Shown: piece by piece, positions 24,001 through 32,190 of the stretch | Layout of the letters: the number at the start of each line of letters is the position of its first letter | Numbering within the stretch: position 1 is the first letter of the stretch | Assembly: GCA_039185015.1 (NCBI GenBank) | Contig: JBCDAU010000003.1 | Coordinates: 150,062 to 214,061 of the forward strand | Source: JBCBSZ01 sp039185015 | Lineage (GTDB): Bacteria > Actinomycetota > Acidimicrobiia > Acidimicrobiales > Poriferisodalaceae | Length of the DNA: 64,000 bases | Reading direction: 5' to 3' | The notes under the pieces: model-generated | What the model was told of the DNA's origin: nothing | Databases searched by the model: none | The model's input: only the letters and a program-made list of their open reading frames with translations | Made by a program: the position numbers and the translations under genes

Positions 24001-24425
24001 CGCCGACCCTCCTCGGACGCATCCAGAGCAGGCTCGTGCTCCTCGCGACGGTGGGCGTCGTCTGGACGCTGATCATCGGGCCCTTCCTGCCTGCCGACGG
24101 GGCGCTCAGCGACGTCTACTCCATGGCGTTCCGGGCGCTCGCCGCGACGGCGATCCTCGGCGTCGTGCTCTGGGAGCCGCTCTACCACGGGCTCCAGCAG
24201 ATCCGCTGGGAGAAGGACTGGCCGACCTCGCTCGGGCTCGTCACCGGCATCCCGGAGGGCCTGCTCGTCTGGCTGCTCGTCTTCGGCGACGGGATGTCGG
24301 GCGTCACCTCGACGACGTTCTGGCTCCACTTCGGCACCACGTGGGTGCTCGTCTGGGCGGCTGCGAACGGTCCGCTCCAGATCGTCCTGATCCGCTGGCG
24401 GTACCGCGGTGGTCGCGTCTGGTGA
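23997..24425 (+). CDS. four-span membrane protein, unknown function
   Basis: A 142-residue integral membrane protein with about four hydrophobic segments (18-33, 45-62, 78-98, 108-130). No family is recognised. Its ATG overlaps the oxidoreductase stop, and its end overlaps the TauE/SafE gene, so it belongs to the kinase operon. Short loops with Trp/Glu/Lys (YHGLQQIRWEKDW) might contact the neighbouring flavoprotein. Function unknown. Confidence 0.65.
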   Translation: MTPTLLGRIQSRLVLLATVGVVWTLIIGPFLPADGALSDVYSMAFRALAATAILGVVLWEPLYHGLQQIRWEKDWPTSLGLVTGIPEGLLVWLLVFGDGMSGVTSTTFWLHFGTTWVLVWAAANGPLQIVLIRWRYRGGRVW

Positions 24426-25665
24426 GCTCGCCCCCGTCGTGACCGCACCCGACCGACCCGATCTCGACCTCGTCGAGCAGGCGGCCCGAGCCCGCTCGGC
24501 CGTGCAACGCCAGCGCGCGCTGCGGGCGCTGGCGATCTCTGCGGCGATCACGGTGGTGTGGGCGGTGGCCGTGACGGTCCTCGGTCACTGGTCCCGCATC
24601 GGCGAGCACTGGGAAGCGGCCATCACGATGGTCTTCGGCAGCTTCGTCGCCGGCTCGACGCCCCAGGGCGGAGGCGCGGTGGCGTTCCCCGTCTTCACCA
24701 AGCTCCTCGACGTGCCCGCCGAGGTCGCCCGCACGTTCTCGCTGTCGATCCAGACGGTCGGGATGGGAACCGCGACCGCGGCGATCCTGATCCGTCGGCG
24801 GGTCGTGCAGTGGCGTCTTGCCGCCATCGCGACGCCGGCGGCGGTGCTCGCGTTCGTCGTCGTCGCCTGGTTCGCCGGCGACGCGGACGAGCCGTTCCGA
24901 CCATCGCTGCTGCCCGGCCCGTACGTGAAGGTCACGTTCACGCTCGTGCTCGCCGCGATGGCCATCGTGGTCGTGCTCGGACGTCGCATCCCGGTCCGGG
25001 TGGTCGAGCGAGACCTGCCCGGGGCCGGTCCCCGGGTCGTCACCGCGGCGCTGGTGGCGGGCGCGATCGGCGGTGTCGCCTCGGCGCTCGTCGGCTCGGG
25101 CGCCGATGTGTTCACCTACCTCCTCGTCGCCGTGCTCATCGGGCTCGACCCCCGCATCGGCGTCCCGACCTCCGTCGTCGTGATGACCGCCGTCTCGGTC
25201 GTCGGGTTCGTCCTGCTCGGCCTGATCGACGGGCACCTCGACGTCACGGTCGTCGATGGTCTCGTCACGCAGGTCGGCGACGTGGTCGTCTCCGAGCCGC
25301 TCGACGCCGACCGCGCCGACCTGTTCGGTCTCTGGCTGGCCGCCGTCCCGATCGTCGCCTGGGGCGCCCCCGCCGGCTCGGCCGTCGCGGCCCGGCTCTC
25401 CATCCGCCACCTCGTCTGGCTGGTGGTCGGCCTCGCAGCCGCCGAGACCATCTCCACGATCGTGTTCCTCGACGAGCTGCGCAGCGATGCCGGCCTCGTC
25501 GCCTACGCCGTCGTCGGCGCGGTGGTGACCACCGGCGGGCTCTTCCTGGCCGTCCGCCACCGGCACGCGTTGCTCGGCCTCGACGGGTTCCACGGCGACC
25601 GAACGTTCCGACGCACCGACGTCGAGATCGACGACGACTACCTCGACCACCTGGAGGACGAGTGA
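24409..25665 (+). CDS. TauE/SafE family membrane transporter
   Basis: A 418-residue protein with about eight to nine membrane spans. The family pattern is seen in MVFGSFVAGSTPQGGGAVAFPVF and again in AGAIGGVASALVGSGADVFTYLL, the inverted repeats of TauE/SafE proteins. Members export sulfite, sulfonates or related organosulfur anions. This copy is long and has an acidic C-terminal tail (DVEIDDDYLDHLEDE). GTG 24409 overlaps the previous gene by 17 bases; GTG 24439 is an alternative. Its place inside a kinase operon is unusual. Confidence 0.8.
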   Translation: MVASGELAPVVTAPDRPDLDLVEQAARARSAVQRQRALRALAISAAITVVWAVAVTVLGHWSRIGEHWEAAITMVFGSFVAGSTPQGGGAVAFPVFTKLLDVPAEVARTFSLSIQTVGMGTATAAILIRRRVVQWRLAAIATPAAVLAFVVVAWFAGDADEPFRPSLLPGPYVKVTFTLVLAAMAIVVVLGRRIPVRVVERDLPGAGPRVVTAALVAGAIGGVASALVGSGADVFTYLLVAVLIGLDPRIGVPTSVVVMTAVSVVGFVLLGLIDGHLDVTVVDGLVTQVGDVVVSEPLDADRADLFGLWLAAVPIVAWGAPAGSAVAARLSIRHLVWLVVGLAAAETISTIVFLDELRSDAGLVAYAVVGAVVTTGGLFLAVRHRHALLGLDGFHGDRTFRRTDVEIDDDYLDHLEDE

Positions 25666-25688
25666 TGACCACGGCGCAACGAACATGA
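25665..25688 (+). other. seven-codon mini-ORF linking TauE/SafE and second kinase
   Basis: An ATG overlaps the TauE/SafE stop (TGATG) and reads MTTAQRT to a TGA that overlaps the ATG of the next gene (ATGA). It bridges a 19-base gap that would otherwise break translational coupling. Confidence 0.45.
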
Positions 25689-26491
25689 AGGGCATCGCCG
25701 ACTACCGCTTCGTCGAGCTGCTCGGCGAGGGCAACCACGGCACCTTCTGGAAGGCGGACGCGCCCGACCGACTCGGGGTCGACGCCGAGCACGTCGCCGT
25801 CAAGGTGCTCGCCCACCGAGCGAGCGATGACGACGTCGCGCGGTTCGGTCGTGAGCTGCGCCACTACTCCCGGGTCGTCGCCGAGGAGCTGGTGCCGCTG
25901 CTCGATGCAGGCCATCAGGAAGGACGGCTCTTCTACGCGACGCCGTGGTACCGCAGGGGCTCGCTCGACGCCTCCGTCGGCGCGCTCGGCCGCTCCGAGG
26001 TGCTCACGGCGGTCGCCGACGCCGCACGGGCTGCCCACGCCCTGCACGAGTCCGGCATCGCCCACCGCGACATCAAGCCGGCCAACATCACGCTGACCGA
26101 GGACGGTCGCGGTCGTCTCGGCGACCTCGGTCTCGCCCAGGCGTTGTCGCCGGGCAAGACCATCACCGGCATCGGTCCGGTCGGCGCGATCGAGTACCTG
26201 GCGCCCGAGCTCGTCCGCGGTGACCGGGCCTCGAGGGCCTCGGACGTGTGGGCGCTCGGCGCGACCTTGCACCGAGCGCTCACCGGCCGCTCCCTCTACC
26301 CCGGCCTCCCCGGCGACCTGCTCGCCGCGCTGCGCCACGTCGTCACCGGCCGTCCCGTGATCGACTCGCTCGCGTCGGACGCCGAGACCGAGGCCATCGC
26401 CTGGGCGCTCGAGGCCGAGGCGACCGGCCGACCACCCACCGCCCTCCAGTTCGCGGAGCGGCTCGACTCCCTGACGGAGGTCGCACGATGA
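25685..26491 (+). CDS. soluble Ser/Thr protein kinase
   Basis: A 268-residue kinase domain with no membrane span. Glycine loop GEGNHGTFWKA (14-24), Lys40 (VAVKVL), HRDIKPAN (127-134). The metal motif is DLG (147-149) instead of DFG, a tolerated variant. It ends soon after the kinase fold, so it is cytoplasmic, unlike the first kinase in the operon. It overlaps the FHA gene by four bases, which suggests the FHA protein is its substrate or adaptor. Confidence 0.9.
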   Translation: MKGIADYRFVELLGEGNHGTFWKADAPDRLGVDAEHVAVKVLAHRASDDDVARFGRELRHYSRVVAEELVPLLDAGHQEGRLFYATPWYRRGSLDASVGALGRSEVLTAVADAARAAHALHESGIAHRDIKPANITLTEDGRGRLGDLGLAQALSPGKTITGIGPVGAIEYLAPELVRGDRASRASDVWALGATLHRALTGRSLYPGLPGDLLAALRHVVTGRPVIDSLASDAETEAIAWALEAEATGRPPTALQFAERLDSLTEVAR

Positions 26492-27684
26492 CCCTGGACA
26501 ACCGTGCAGCAGCCGTCCACCTCGGCGACGGCTTCGTCGCCCGGTGGCCCGGAGCCATCGTCTGCGTGCCACCGTCCGATCGGGCGCGCGGGGTCATCGA
26601 GCACCTCGACCGGGCGCTCGCCGTCGGCGGCACCGATCCGGGACCCGGACGCGTGCTCGAGGCCGTCGGTGAGCTGATCGGTGACGCCTCCGGGACCTTC
26701 GCGGCCATCGTGTCGGTCGACGTCGGCCTCCGTGGCGTCGTCAGCGGCCACGCCGAGATCGTGCTGGCCGACCGGTCGATCGTCGGGACGCCGGGCGACG
26801 TGACGATCGAGGACCTGCCCGAGTCATCGGGACCGGTGGTGTTGCGAGGCCTCGGCGACGGGTCGTCGCCGACGGTCGACCTGTTCGATCTCCGCTCCGG
26901 GATCGTGCCCGGGCGTGCGGTGACGCTGCGCCGACGTGACGACGCCGAGCAGCCATCGGCTGCAGCGCCCGTCGTCGAGGTGGCCCCTCCGCCGGCGCCC
27001 GTCGCACCGATGCCCGAACCGGAGCCGGAGCTCGCGGTGAGCGCCGACTTCGAGGTGCTCGACCTCGGCGCCGACGTCGACACCGACGAGATGCCGCTCC
27101 CCGTGCTCGCCGAAGGCCCGGCCGCCCCACCCATCGAAGACGATCCGATCACGATGACCGACGGCGCCGAGCTCGTGCCCGGGATCCTGTGCTCGCGTGG
27201 GCACTTCAACAACCCGCAGGCCCGGTACTGCATGGTGTGCGGCATCTCGATGGTGCACTTGACCCACCGCATCGTCGAGCAGCCGCGCCCCACGCTCGGC
27301 TTCGCGGTGTTCGACGATGGCGCCACGTACGCGTTCGATCGGAGCTACGTGGTCGGGCGCGACCCCGACGACGAGGCCGCCCACCGCGGCGCCGAGGCCC
27401 TGCTCCTCGACGACACCGAGCGGACCGTGTCCCGGGCCCACGCCGAGATCCGGCTCGTCGAGTGGGACGTCGTGCTCACCGATCTGGGATCGACCAACGG
27501 CACCTTCGTGTGGAACCCGCCCGCCGGGCGATGGGACCGGCTCGAGCCCGGCACGCAGAGGCGCCTCGAGTCGGGGGCGGCGGTGTCGATCGGTCGCCGG
27601 ACCTTCGTCTTCGAGTCGGTGCACCGGCTGGCCCCGGTGAGCGGGCCGAGCGAGGTGCCGGGACCGCCGCCCGAGCTGCAGTAG
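26488..27684 (+). CDS. zinc-ribbon and FHA domain protein
   Basis: A 398-residue protein in three parts. The N-terminal 150 residues form an unrecognised alpha/beta domain (AAAVHLGDGFVARWPGAIV; GTFAAIVSVDVGLRGVVSG). A Pro/Glu-rich linker follows. A zinc-binding knuckle has Cys235, His239, Cys248 and Cys251 (RYCMVCG). The C-terminal FHA domain (about 275-385) has SYVVGRD, RTVSRAHAEIRL and DLGSTNGTFVW, the complete phosphothreonine-binding set. It is the likely phospho-reader of the operon. It starts at ATG 26488, overlapping the kinase stop. Confidence 0.85.
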   Translation: MTLDNRAAAVHLGDGFVARWPGAIVCVPPSDRARGVIEHLDRALAVGGTDPGPGRVLEAVGELIGDASGTFAAIVSVDVGLRGVVSGHAEIVLADRSIVGTPGDVTIEDLPESSGPVVLRGLGDGSSPTVDLFDLRSGIVPGRAVTLRRRDDAEQPSAAAPVVEVAPPPAPVAPMPEPEPELAVSADFEVLDLGADVDTDEMPLPVLAEGPAAPPIEDDPITMTDGAELVPGILCSRGHFNNPQARYCMVCGISMVHLTHRIVEQPRPTLGFAVFDDGATYAFDRSYVVGRDPDDEAAHRGAEALLLDDTERTVSRAHAEIRLVEWDVVLTDLGSTNGTFVWNPPAGRWDRLEPGTQRRLESGAAVSIGRRTFVFESVHRLAPVSGPSEVPGPPPELQ

Positions 27685-27750
27685 TCGGGGCCGCCCCCTG
27701 GGGGGCGGTCCCCATTACCGGGACGGCGTCGAGGTCTCAGAGTGAGACCC

Positions 27751-29376
27751 ATGGCGACCACCACCACGAACCACACCACCAAGCGACATCTGATCCTGCT
27801 CCTCGTCACCGTCGCGATCCTGGCGGCAGCCTGTGGCTCGGCTGCGGGCGAGACCGTCGACACCGGCGGCGAGGGTGGCCGGATCGACTCGACGGCTCCA
27901 CCGGACACGTCGGGTTCCGGCGGCACCCTCTCGGAGGCTGACAGCGCCCCCGGCTCGACCACGACCGTCGCCGACGTCACCGACGTCGACGAGGCCGTCG
28001 TCCAGATCGTCGCCCAGGGGACCTTCGTCGACCCGGAGGACGGGCTCGTCCTGAACGCCGCCGGCGCCGGCTCCGGCTTCTTCATCGACTCCTCTGGGCT
28101 CGTGGTCACGAACAACCACGTGGTCACCGGGGCGGCGACCCTCGAGGTGTTCGTCGGCGGCGAGTCGCACAACGCTCGGCTCGTCGCCAGCTCGGAGTGC
28201 TCCGACCTGGCAGTGATCGACGTCGACGGCGAGGGCTTCCCCTCGCTCGGCTGGCACCAGGGCGCGACCGACGTCGGTCTCGACGTCTACGCCGCCGGCT
28301 TCCCGCTCGGCGACCCCGAGTTCACGCTCACCCGGGGCATCGTCTCGAAGGCCCAGAGCGCAGGCGACACCAGCTGGGCATCGATCGACGCCGCCCTGGA
28401 GCACGACGCCAACATCAACCCCGGCAACTCCGGCGGGCCGCTGGTCACCGAGGGCGGCCGGGTCGTCGGCGTCAACTACGCCGGCCGCCGCGACACCGCC
28501 CAGTTCTTCGCCATCTCGGCCGAGGAGGCCATCCCCGTCATCGATCAGCTGATCGCCGGCGAGCCGGTGGACTGGATCGGCATCAACGGCCAGGCGATCG
28601 TGACCGACGACCTGTCCGGGGTCTGGGTCGCCGCCGTCGAGTCCGGCTCCCCGGCCAGCCGGGCCGGCATCCAGGCCGGTGACCTCATCACCCGGATGGA
28701 GGGTCTGGTGCTGGCGACCGACGGCACCATGGCCGACTACTGCGACATCCTCCGCACGCGTGGCGACAGCGCGATCGCGGTCGAGGTGCTCCGCCTGTCC
28801 ACCGACGAGATCCTCGAGGGCGAGATCAACGGCCGGCCACTGGAGCAGACGTTCTCGTTCGCCGAGGAGCTGGGCGGCGGCGAGATGGTCGCGGACTCGG
28901 CCTCGGCGACCAGCTACGAATACACCTTCGTCACCGACGACACCGGGCTGCTGTCGCTGGAGATCCCGACCGCCTGGAGCGACATCGACGGCCGACCGGC
29001 GGACGACCTCACGCTCGACGTCCGGGCGGCGCCGAGCCTGGCCGACTACGCCGACTTCTACGACGTGCCCGGCGTGCAGTTCACGGTCTCGATCGACGAG
29101 ACGCTGCTCGGCGTGCCGACCGACCAGCTCCTGCGGGAGATCACGACCTGGAGCGGTGGCTGCCAGCCCCAGGGCGTCGCCGCCTTCGACGACGGGCTGT
29201 TCGTGGGGAGTTGGGAGGCCTACTCGGCCTGTGGCGGGTCGGACGCCGGAGCGATCGTCGTGGTCGTCCGGCCCGAGAACCAGGCCTACACGATCATCCT
29301 CGCCGTCCAGGTCGTGAGCGACGCCGACCTCGAGGCAGCCGACCGGATCCTGTCGTCCTTCTTCGTCGACGTGTGA
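27751..29376 (+). CDS. HtrA-like lipoprotein serine protease with shared sensor domain
   Basis: A 541-residue lipoprotein. The signal ends in the lipobox LAAAC (Cys28). The trypsin-like domain carries His123 (TNNHVV), Asp152 (SDLAV) and Ser227 (NPGNSGGPLV), followed by a PDZ domain (WVAAVESGSPASRAGIQAGD, about 295-365). Residues 389-541 match the ectodomain of the kinase at 20405: VTDDTGLLSLEIPTAWSDI, PGVQF, and two conserved cysteines. ATG 27751 is preferred over GTG 27742. It lies 66 bases after the FHA gene and closes the operon. Confidence 0.9.
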   Translation: MATTTTNHTTKRHLILLLVTVAILAAACGSAAGETVDTGGEGGRIDSTAPPDTSGSGGTLSEADSAPGSTTTVADVTDVDEAVVQIVAQGTFVDPEDGLVLNAAGAGSGFFIDSSGLVVTNNHVVTGAATLEVFVGGESHNARLVASSECSDLAVIDVDGEGFPSLGWHQGATDVGLDVYAAGFPLGDPEFTLTRGIVSKAQSAGDTSWASIDAALEHDANINPGNSGGPLVTEGGRVVGVNYAGRRDTAQFFAISAEEAIPVIDQLIAGEPVDWIGINGQAIVTDDLSGVWVAAVESGSPASRAGIQAGDLITRMEGLVLATDGTMADYCDILRTRGDSAIAVEVLRLSTDEILEGEINGRPLEQTFSFAEELGGGEMVADSASATSYEYTFVTDDTGLLSLEIPTAWSDIDGRPADDLTLDVRAAPSLADYADFYDVPGVQFTVSIDETLLGVPTDQLLREITTWSGGCQPQGVAAFDDGLFVGSWEAYSACGGSDAGAIVVVVRPENQAYTIILAVQVVSDADLEAADRILSSFFVDV

Positions 29377-29405
29377 GCCGACGCCGGCGTCGACACGTGA
29401 GATCG

Positions 29406-29440
29406 GGAGGCCCCGGGGACTCGTCCCCCCGGGGGCCTCC
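29406..29440 (+). terminator. GC-rich terminator hairpin after the protease
   Basis: GGAGGCCCCGGGG pairs with CCCCGGGGGCCTCC across an eight-base loop with one bulge, 29 bases after the protease stop. It marks the end of the kinase operon. Confidence 0.65.
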
Positions 29441-29460
29441 TCGCGTCGACTGCCCCGCCC

Positions 29461-29620
29461 GGGTCAGGAGCCACGGCCGCGCCGCAGCCGCTCCACCGGC
29501 GAGGACCTGCGGAGGAGGGTGGGGCTCCGGGGCCCCGCCCGGGTCAGGAGCCACGGCCGCGCCGCAGCCGCTCCACCGGCGAAGACCTGCGGAGGAGGGT
29601 GGGGCTCCGGGGCCCCGCCC
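29461..29620 (+). repeat. 80-bp GC-rich tandem repeat, two copies (locus B)
   Basis: Two units start at 29461 and 29541 (period 80) and a partial third runs to about 29630. They share with locus A the CACGGCC start, the GGCGAGGAC block, GGAGGAGGGTGGGGC and the CCGGGGCCCCGCCCGGG end, in the same orientation. The TGA stop of the DUF899 gene lies in the partial third unit. No gene is seen in 29377-29623. Confidence 0.85.
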
Positions 29621-29623
29621 GGG

Positions 29624-30343
29624 TCAGGAGCTCGGGTAGGCGTCGTGGCGGTGGAGCCAGGCCATGCTCCACGGGAGGGCGTTCTCGTCTCGCCCGAGGG
29701 GCGTGAGATCGAGGAAGTGGTACGTGCTGTTCAGCATGTCGAGGCCGCGGCTGAAGGTCTGGTAGGTGAGGAAGACCCGGCCGTCGGGAGACCGCACGAA
29801 GACGCTCGCCCCCGGAGCTTCGTCGCCGCCGAAGTCCTGGGTGCCGAAGTTGTAGGGCCGGCCACCCTCGTCGCCGTCGAAGCTGACGCCCATGTCGACG
29901 TTGAACGACGACCCGGCCGAGGACCACCACGGGATCTCCCACCCCATCCGATCGCGGTAGGCGGCGAGCTCCGCGATCGGTGCCCGGGAGACCACGGCGA
30001 AGCTGGTGTTGCGGTGCTCGAGGTGCACGAGGGTGCCGTCGTAGCCGTCGGCCCAGAACGAGCAGGACGGGCACCCCTCGGGCCATCCCGGTCCGAACAT
30101 GAAGTGCATCACGATCAGCTGCGACCGGCCCTCGAAGAGCTCGGCGAGCGTTCGGGTCGAGCCGTCGAGGCCGGTGAAGGCGTACTCGTCGGTGATCTCG
30201 AACCACGGCAGCTCGCGCCGTCGACGGCTCAACTCGTCACGCTGACGAGTGAGCTCCTTCTCGGCGTCGAGGTGCTCCAGCCGGGCAGCCGTCCAGGCTG
30301 CTCGATCGACGAGCACTCGTCCGTCGAGGGTCACTTCGGTCAC
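29624..30343 (-). CDS. DUF899 thioredoxin-like protein
   Basis: A 239-residue protein of the DUF899 family, predicted thioredoxin-fold dithiol-disulfide oxidoreductases. The redox motif is CPSCSFW within FGPGWPEGCPSCSFWADG. Family blocks RRRELPWFEITDEYAFTG and YHFLDLTPLGRDE are present. Start is GTG 30343 after GGGAGG. A perfect 9-bp palindrome lies 19 bases upstream, so expression is probably repressor-controlled. Its stop codon falls inside the repeat family at 29461. Confidence 0.85.
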   Translation of the reverse strand: MTEVTLDGRVLVDRAAWTAARLEHLDAEKELTRQRDELSRRRRELPWFEITDEYAFTGLDGSTRTLAELFEGRSQLIVMHFMFGPGWPEGCPSCSFWADGYDGTLVHLEHRNTSFAVVSRAPIAELAAYRDRMGWEIPWWSSAGSSFNVDMGVSFDGDEGGRPYNFGTQDFGGDEAPGASVFVRSPDGRVFLTYQTFSRGLDMLNSTYHFLDLTPLGRDENALPWSMAWLHRHDAYPSS

Positions 30344-30361
30344 GGTGGGCCTCCCGGTCCT

Positions 30362-30383
30362 TGCGTAAGTGATAACTTACGCA
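30362..30383. promoter_or_regulatory. perfect palindromic operator upstream of DUF899 gene
   Basis: TGCGTAAGT and ACTTACGCA flank a four-base GATA centre, an exact 9-bp inverted repeat in an otherwise GC-rich region. It resembles a TetR- or ArsR-type operator. The remaining gap to 30468 holds no convincing gene. Confidence 0.75.
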
Positions 30384-30468
30384 TAGCGGCGGGCGTCGTC
30401 CACCGACGCCCCACCCGGGCACGCGCACTCGAGATCTGGCTGCGCGGCGTGGAGGCGCCGCCGACCGA

Positions 30469-30894
30469 CTAGGGCAGGTCGAGCTCGATCACCGGATCGG
30501 TGATCACGAAGTCGAGCACGTCGCCGGCCCCGCCGAACATGGCGAAGATCACGAGCGCGCCACCGGCCATCGACAGGTTCTTCATGAACTGCGTCATCTC
30601 GAGCTGCTGGGCCTCGGGCTCGGTCTCCTTCCAGAAGGGATGGATGAGGACGCCGAGGACCACGAGCTGACCGGCGATCAACAGCGCCCCGAGATCACCG
30701 AAGAGGCCGAGGATGATCGACACGCCGCCGACGATCCAGATGGCACCGGCCACCTGGGTCAACGTCCGGGCGTTGCCGATCCCTCGACCCTCGGCGACCG
30801 CAGCGGCACCGGCCGGCTGCGCGACGTGGTTGATGCCGGAGGCGACGAAGATCAGCGAGAAGATGATCCGGCCGATCAGGAACACGAGTGACAT
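30469..30894 (-). CDS. DoxX family membrane protein
   Basis: A 141-residue four-span protein with the DoxX pattern FLIGRIIFSLIFVASGINH near the N-terminus and VLGVLIHPFW in the third span. DoxX-like proteins are linked to thiol and oxidative stress in some bacteria, which would suit the neighbouring thioredoxin-like DUF899 gene. ATG 30894 follows GGGGGAG, and a TAGGGT box lies about 30 bases up. Confidence 0.85.
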   Translation of the reverse strand: MSLVFLIGRIIFSLIFVASGINHVAQPAGAAAVAEGRGIGNARTLTQVAGAIWIVGGVSIILGLFGDLGALLIAGQLVVLGVLIHPFWKETEPEAQQLEMTQFMKNLSMAGGALVIFAMFGGAGDVLDFVITDPVIELDLP

Positions 30895-30957
30895 GGGACT
30901 CCCCCTCCCCAGTGGGGGGCCAACCCTAGGGCGCGAGGCCGTTCCCGTTCTCGGAAG

Positions 30958-31344
30958 TCAGTCGTCGGGCACGTCGGCGCCGAAGAAACCACCCAGCGAG
31001 GCGATGCGCCCGTCCTCGGCAAGGACGGCGACGTCGATGCCGTCGAGCGTGACGTTGCCGTCGGCGTCGACCATCTCCCAGCTCCAACGGAGCAACCCGT
31101 GATGAGCGTCGAGTCCGCCTCGCTGACGGAAGGAGTGGCCCGGGTACGACGCCTGGAACCCGGCGAACATGGCGACGAGCTCATCGTGGCCCGTCGCGTC
31201 GGTCAGCGGATCGACGTTGCGGGCGTCCTCCGACCAGGTCGCTCGCGTGGCCGTGATGCGGTCCGGTTCGGAGGTGGCGTTCCAGCAACGGAAGTACCCG
31301 TCGACGAGGGCCTGGGGTTCCATGGTGGTCGTGATGTCTGCCAT
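30958..31344 (-). CDS. SnoaL/NTF2-like protein
   Basis: A 128-residue cone-shaped alpha+beta barrel of the SnoaL/NTF2-like superfamily: LVDGYFRCWNATSEPDRITATRATW, then GHDELVAMFAGFQASYPGHSF and IDVAVLAEDGRIASLGGFFG. Such proteins are small isomerases, hydrolases or ligand binders. It is downstream of the XRE regulator by 47 bases on the same strand and may be its target. The ATG at 31344 is the first Met of the family-like region. Confidence 0.75.
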   Translation of the reverse strand: MADITTTMEPQALVDGYFRCWNATSEPDRITATRATWSEDARNVDPLTDATGHDELVAMFAGFQASYPGHSFRQRGGLDAHHGLLRWSWEMVDADGNVTLDGIDVAVLAEDGRIASLGGFFGADVPDD

Positions 31345-31391
31345 GACCTGATGGTGCGACGGCGCTGGACCCGAGGCGATGACGTGCCGGG

Positions 31392-32183
31392 TCAAGCCGC
31401 CCAGGGCCGTTCGTCCAGGACCGTACGGGTCCGCGCATCGGCCGGATAGAGCGTCTCGATCGAGAGCTCCGACAGCGTCACGTCGCGGCTGGTACCGAAG
31501 GCGGTGACCGTCGACATGAACGCGAGCTCGTACCCGTCGACCTCCACCTCCAGGGGGAGGACGACGTCGGCGATCTTCGCCGACTCGGATCGGCCGTGCG
31601 GCACGTAGGACTCGCACTCGTCGATCAGCGCGGCGAGCTGCGGGTCGTGGGTGGCGAAGAGGACCTGACGCATGTGCCGCAGCAGGTGGGAGGCGAAGGC
31701 CGGCAGGTTGCGGATGCGGGGTGCGAGTCCCTCGGGATGCAGGCAGACCCGCGCCACGTTCGGGACCGGAGCGAGGACCTCGGCAGCGACGCCCCGGGTC
31801 ATCCAGAGCGCGGCGGCGTTCGCGTCGATGAGATCCCACCTGATGTCGATCACCGTCGTCGGGTGCGGGTCGTTGCCGGCGAGGACGAGATCGATCACGT
31901 CCCGGACCGGCGCCAGCGCCTCGTCGCTCAGATCGAGCTCGCTGAACACGGGAGCGAAGCCGGCGGCGAGGAGCATGTCGTTGATCGCCCGCTGCGGCAT
32001 CTCGAGCTCCTCGGCGAGGTGGAGCAGCAGCTCCCGGCTCGGCTTGGACTTGCCCGTCTCGACGTAGGAGAGGTGCCGGGTCGAGACCCCGGTCCGGGTC
32101 GACACGTCGAGCTGCGAGAGTCGGCGACGATGGCGCCACTCGCGCAGCACCGGACCGGCGTGAGGGGCCACTGCGGTGCTCAT
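31392..32183 (-). CDS. XRE-family regulator with MmyB-like ligand domain
   Basis: A 263-residue regulator. Residues 12-70 form an XRE helix-turn-helix (LREWRHRRRLSQLDVSTRTGVSTRHLSYVETG). The rest is the MmyB-like PAS-type domain with DIRWDLIDANAAALWMT, NVARVCLHPEG and the C-terminal TLYPADART motif, common in actinobacteria and known to bind fatty acids or other ligands in some members. ATG 32183 is seven bases after a TAGCGT box. A palindrome lies in the divergent gap. Confidence 0.88.
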   Translation of the reverse strand: MSTAVAPHAGPVLREWRHRRRLSQLDVSTRTGVSTRHLSYVETGKSKPSRELLLHLAEELEMPQRAINDMLLAAGFAPVFSELDLSDEALAPVRDVIDLVLAGNDPHPTTVIDIRWDLIDANAAALWMTRGVAAEVLAPVPNVARVCLHPEGLAPRIRNLPAFASHLLRHMRQVLFATHDPQLAALIDECESYVPHGRSESAKIADVVLPLEVEVDGYELAFMSTVTAFGTSRDVTLSELSIETLYPADARTRTVLDERPWAA

Positions 32184-32190
32184 GGTTCGC

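Noticed and set aside
29461..29620. CRISPR array or insertion-sequence ends
   Set aside because: Only two to three units without unique spacers, and no transposase, terminal inverted repeats or target duplication.
30384..30468. A regulator remnant upstream of the DUF899 gene
   Set aside because: The plus-strand frame ends in an undistinguished peptide and has no helix-turn-helix or homologous block.
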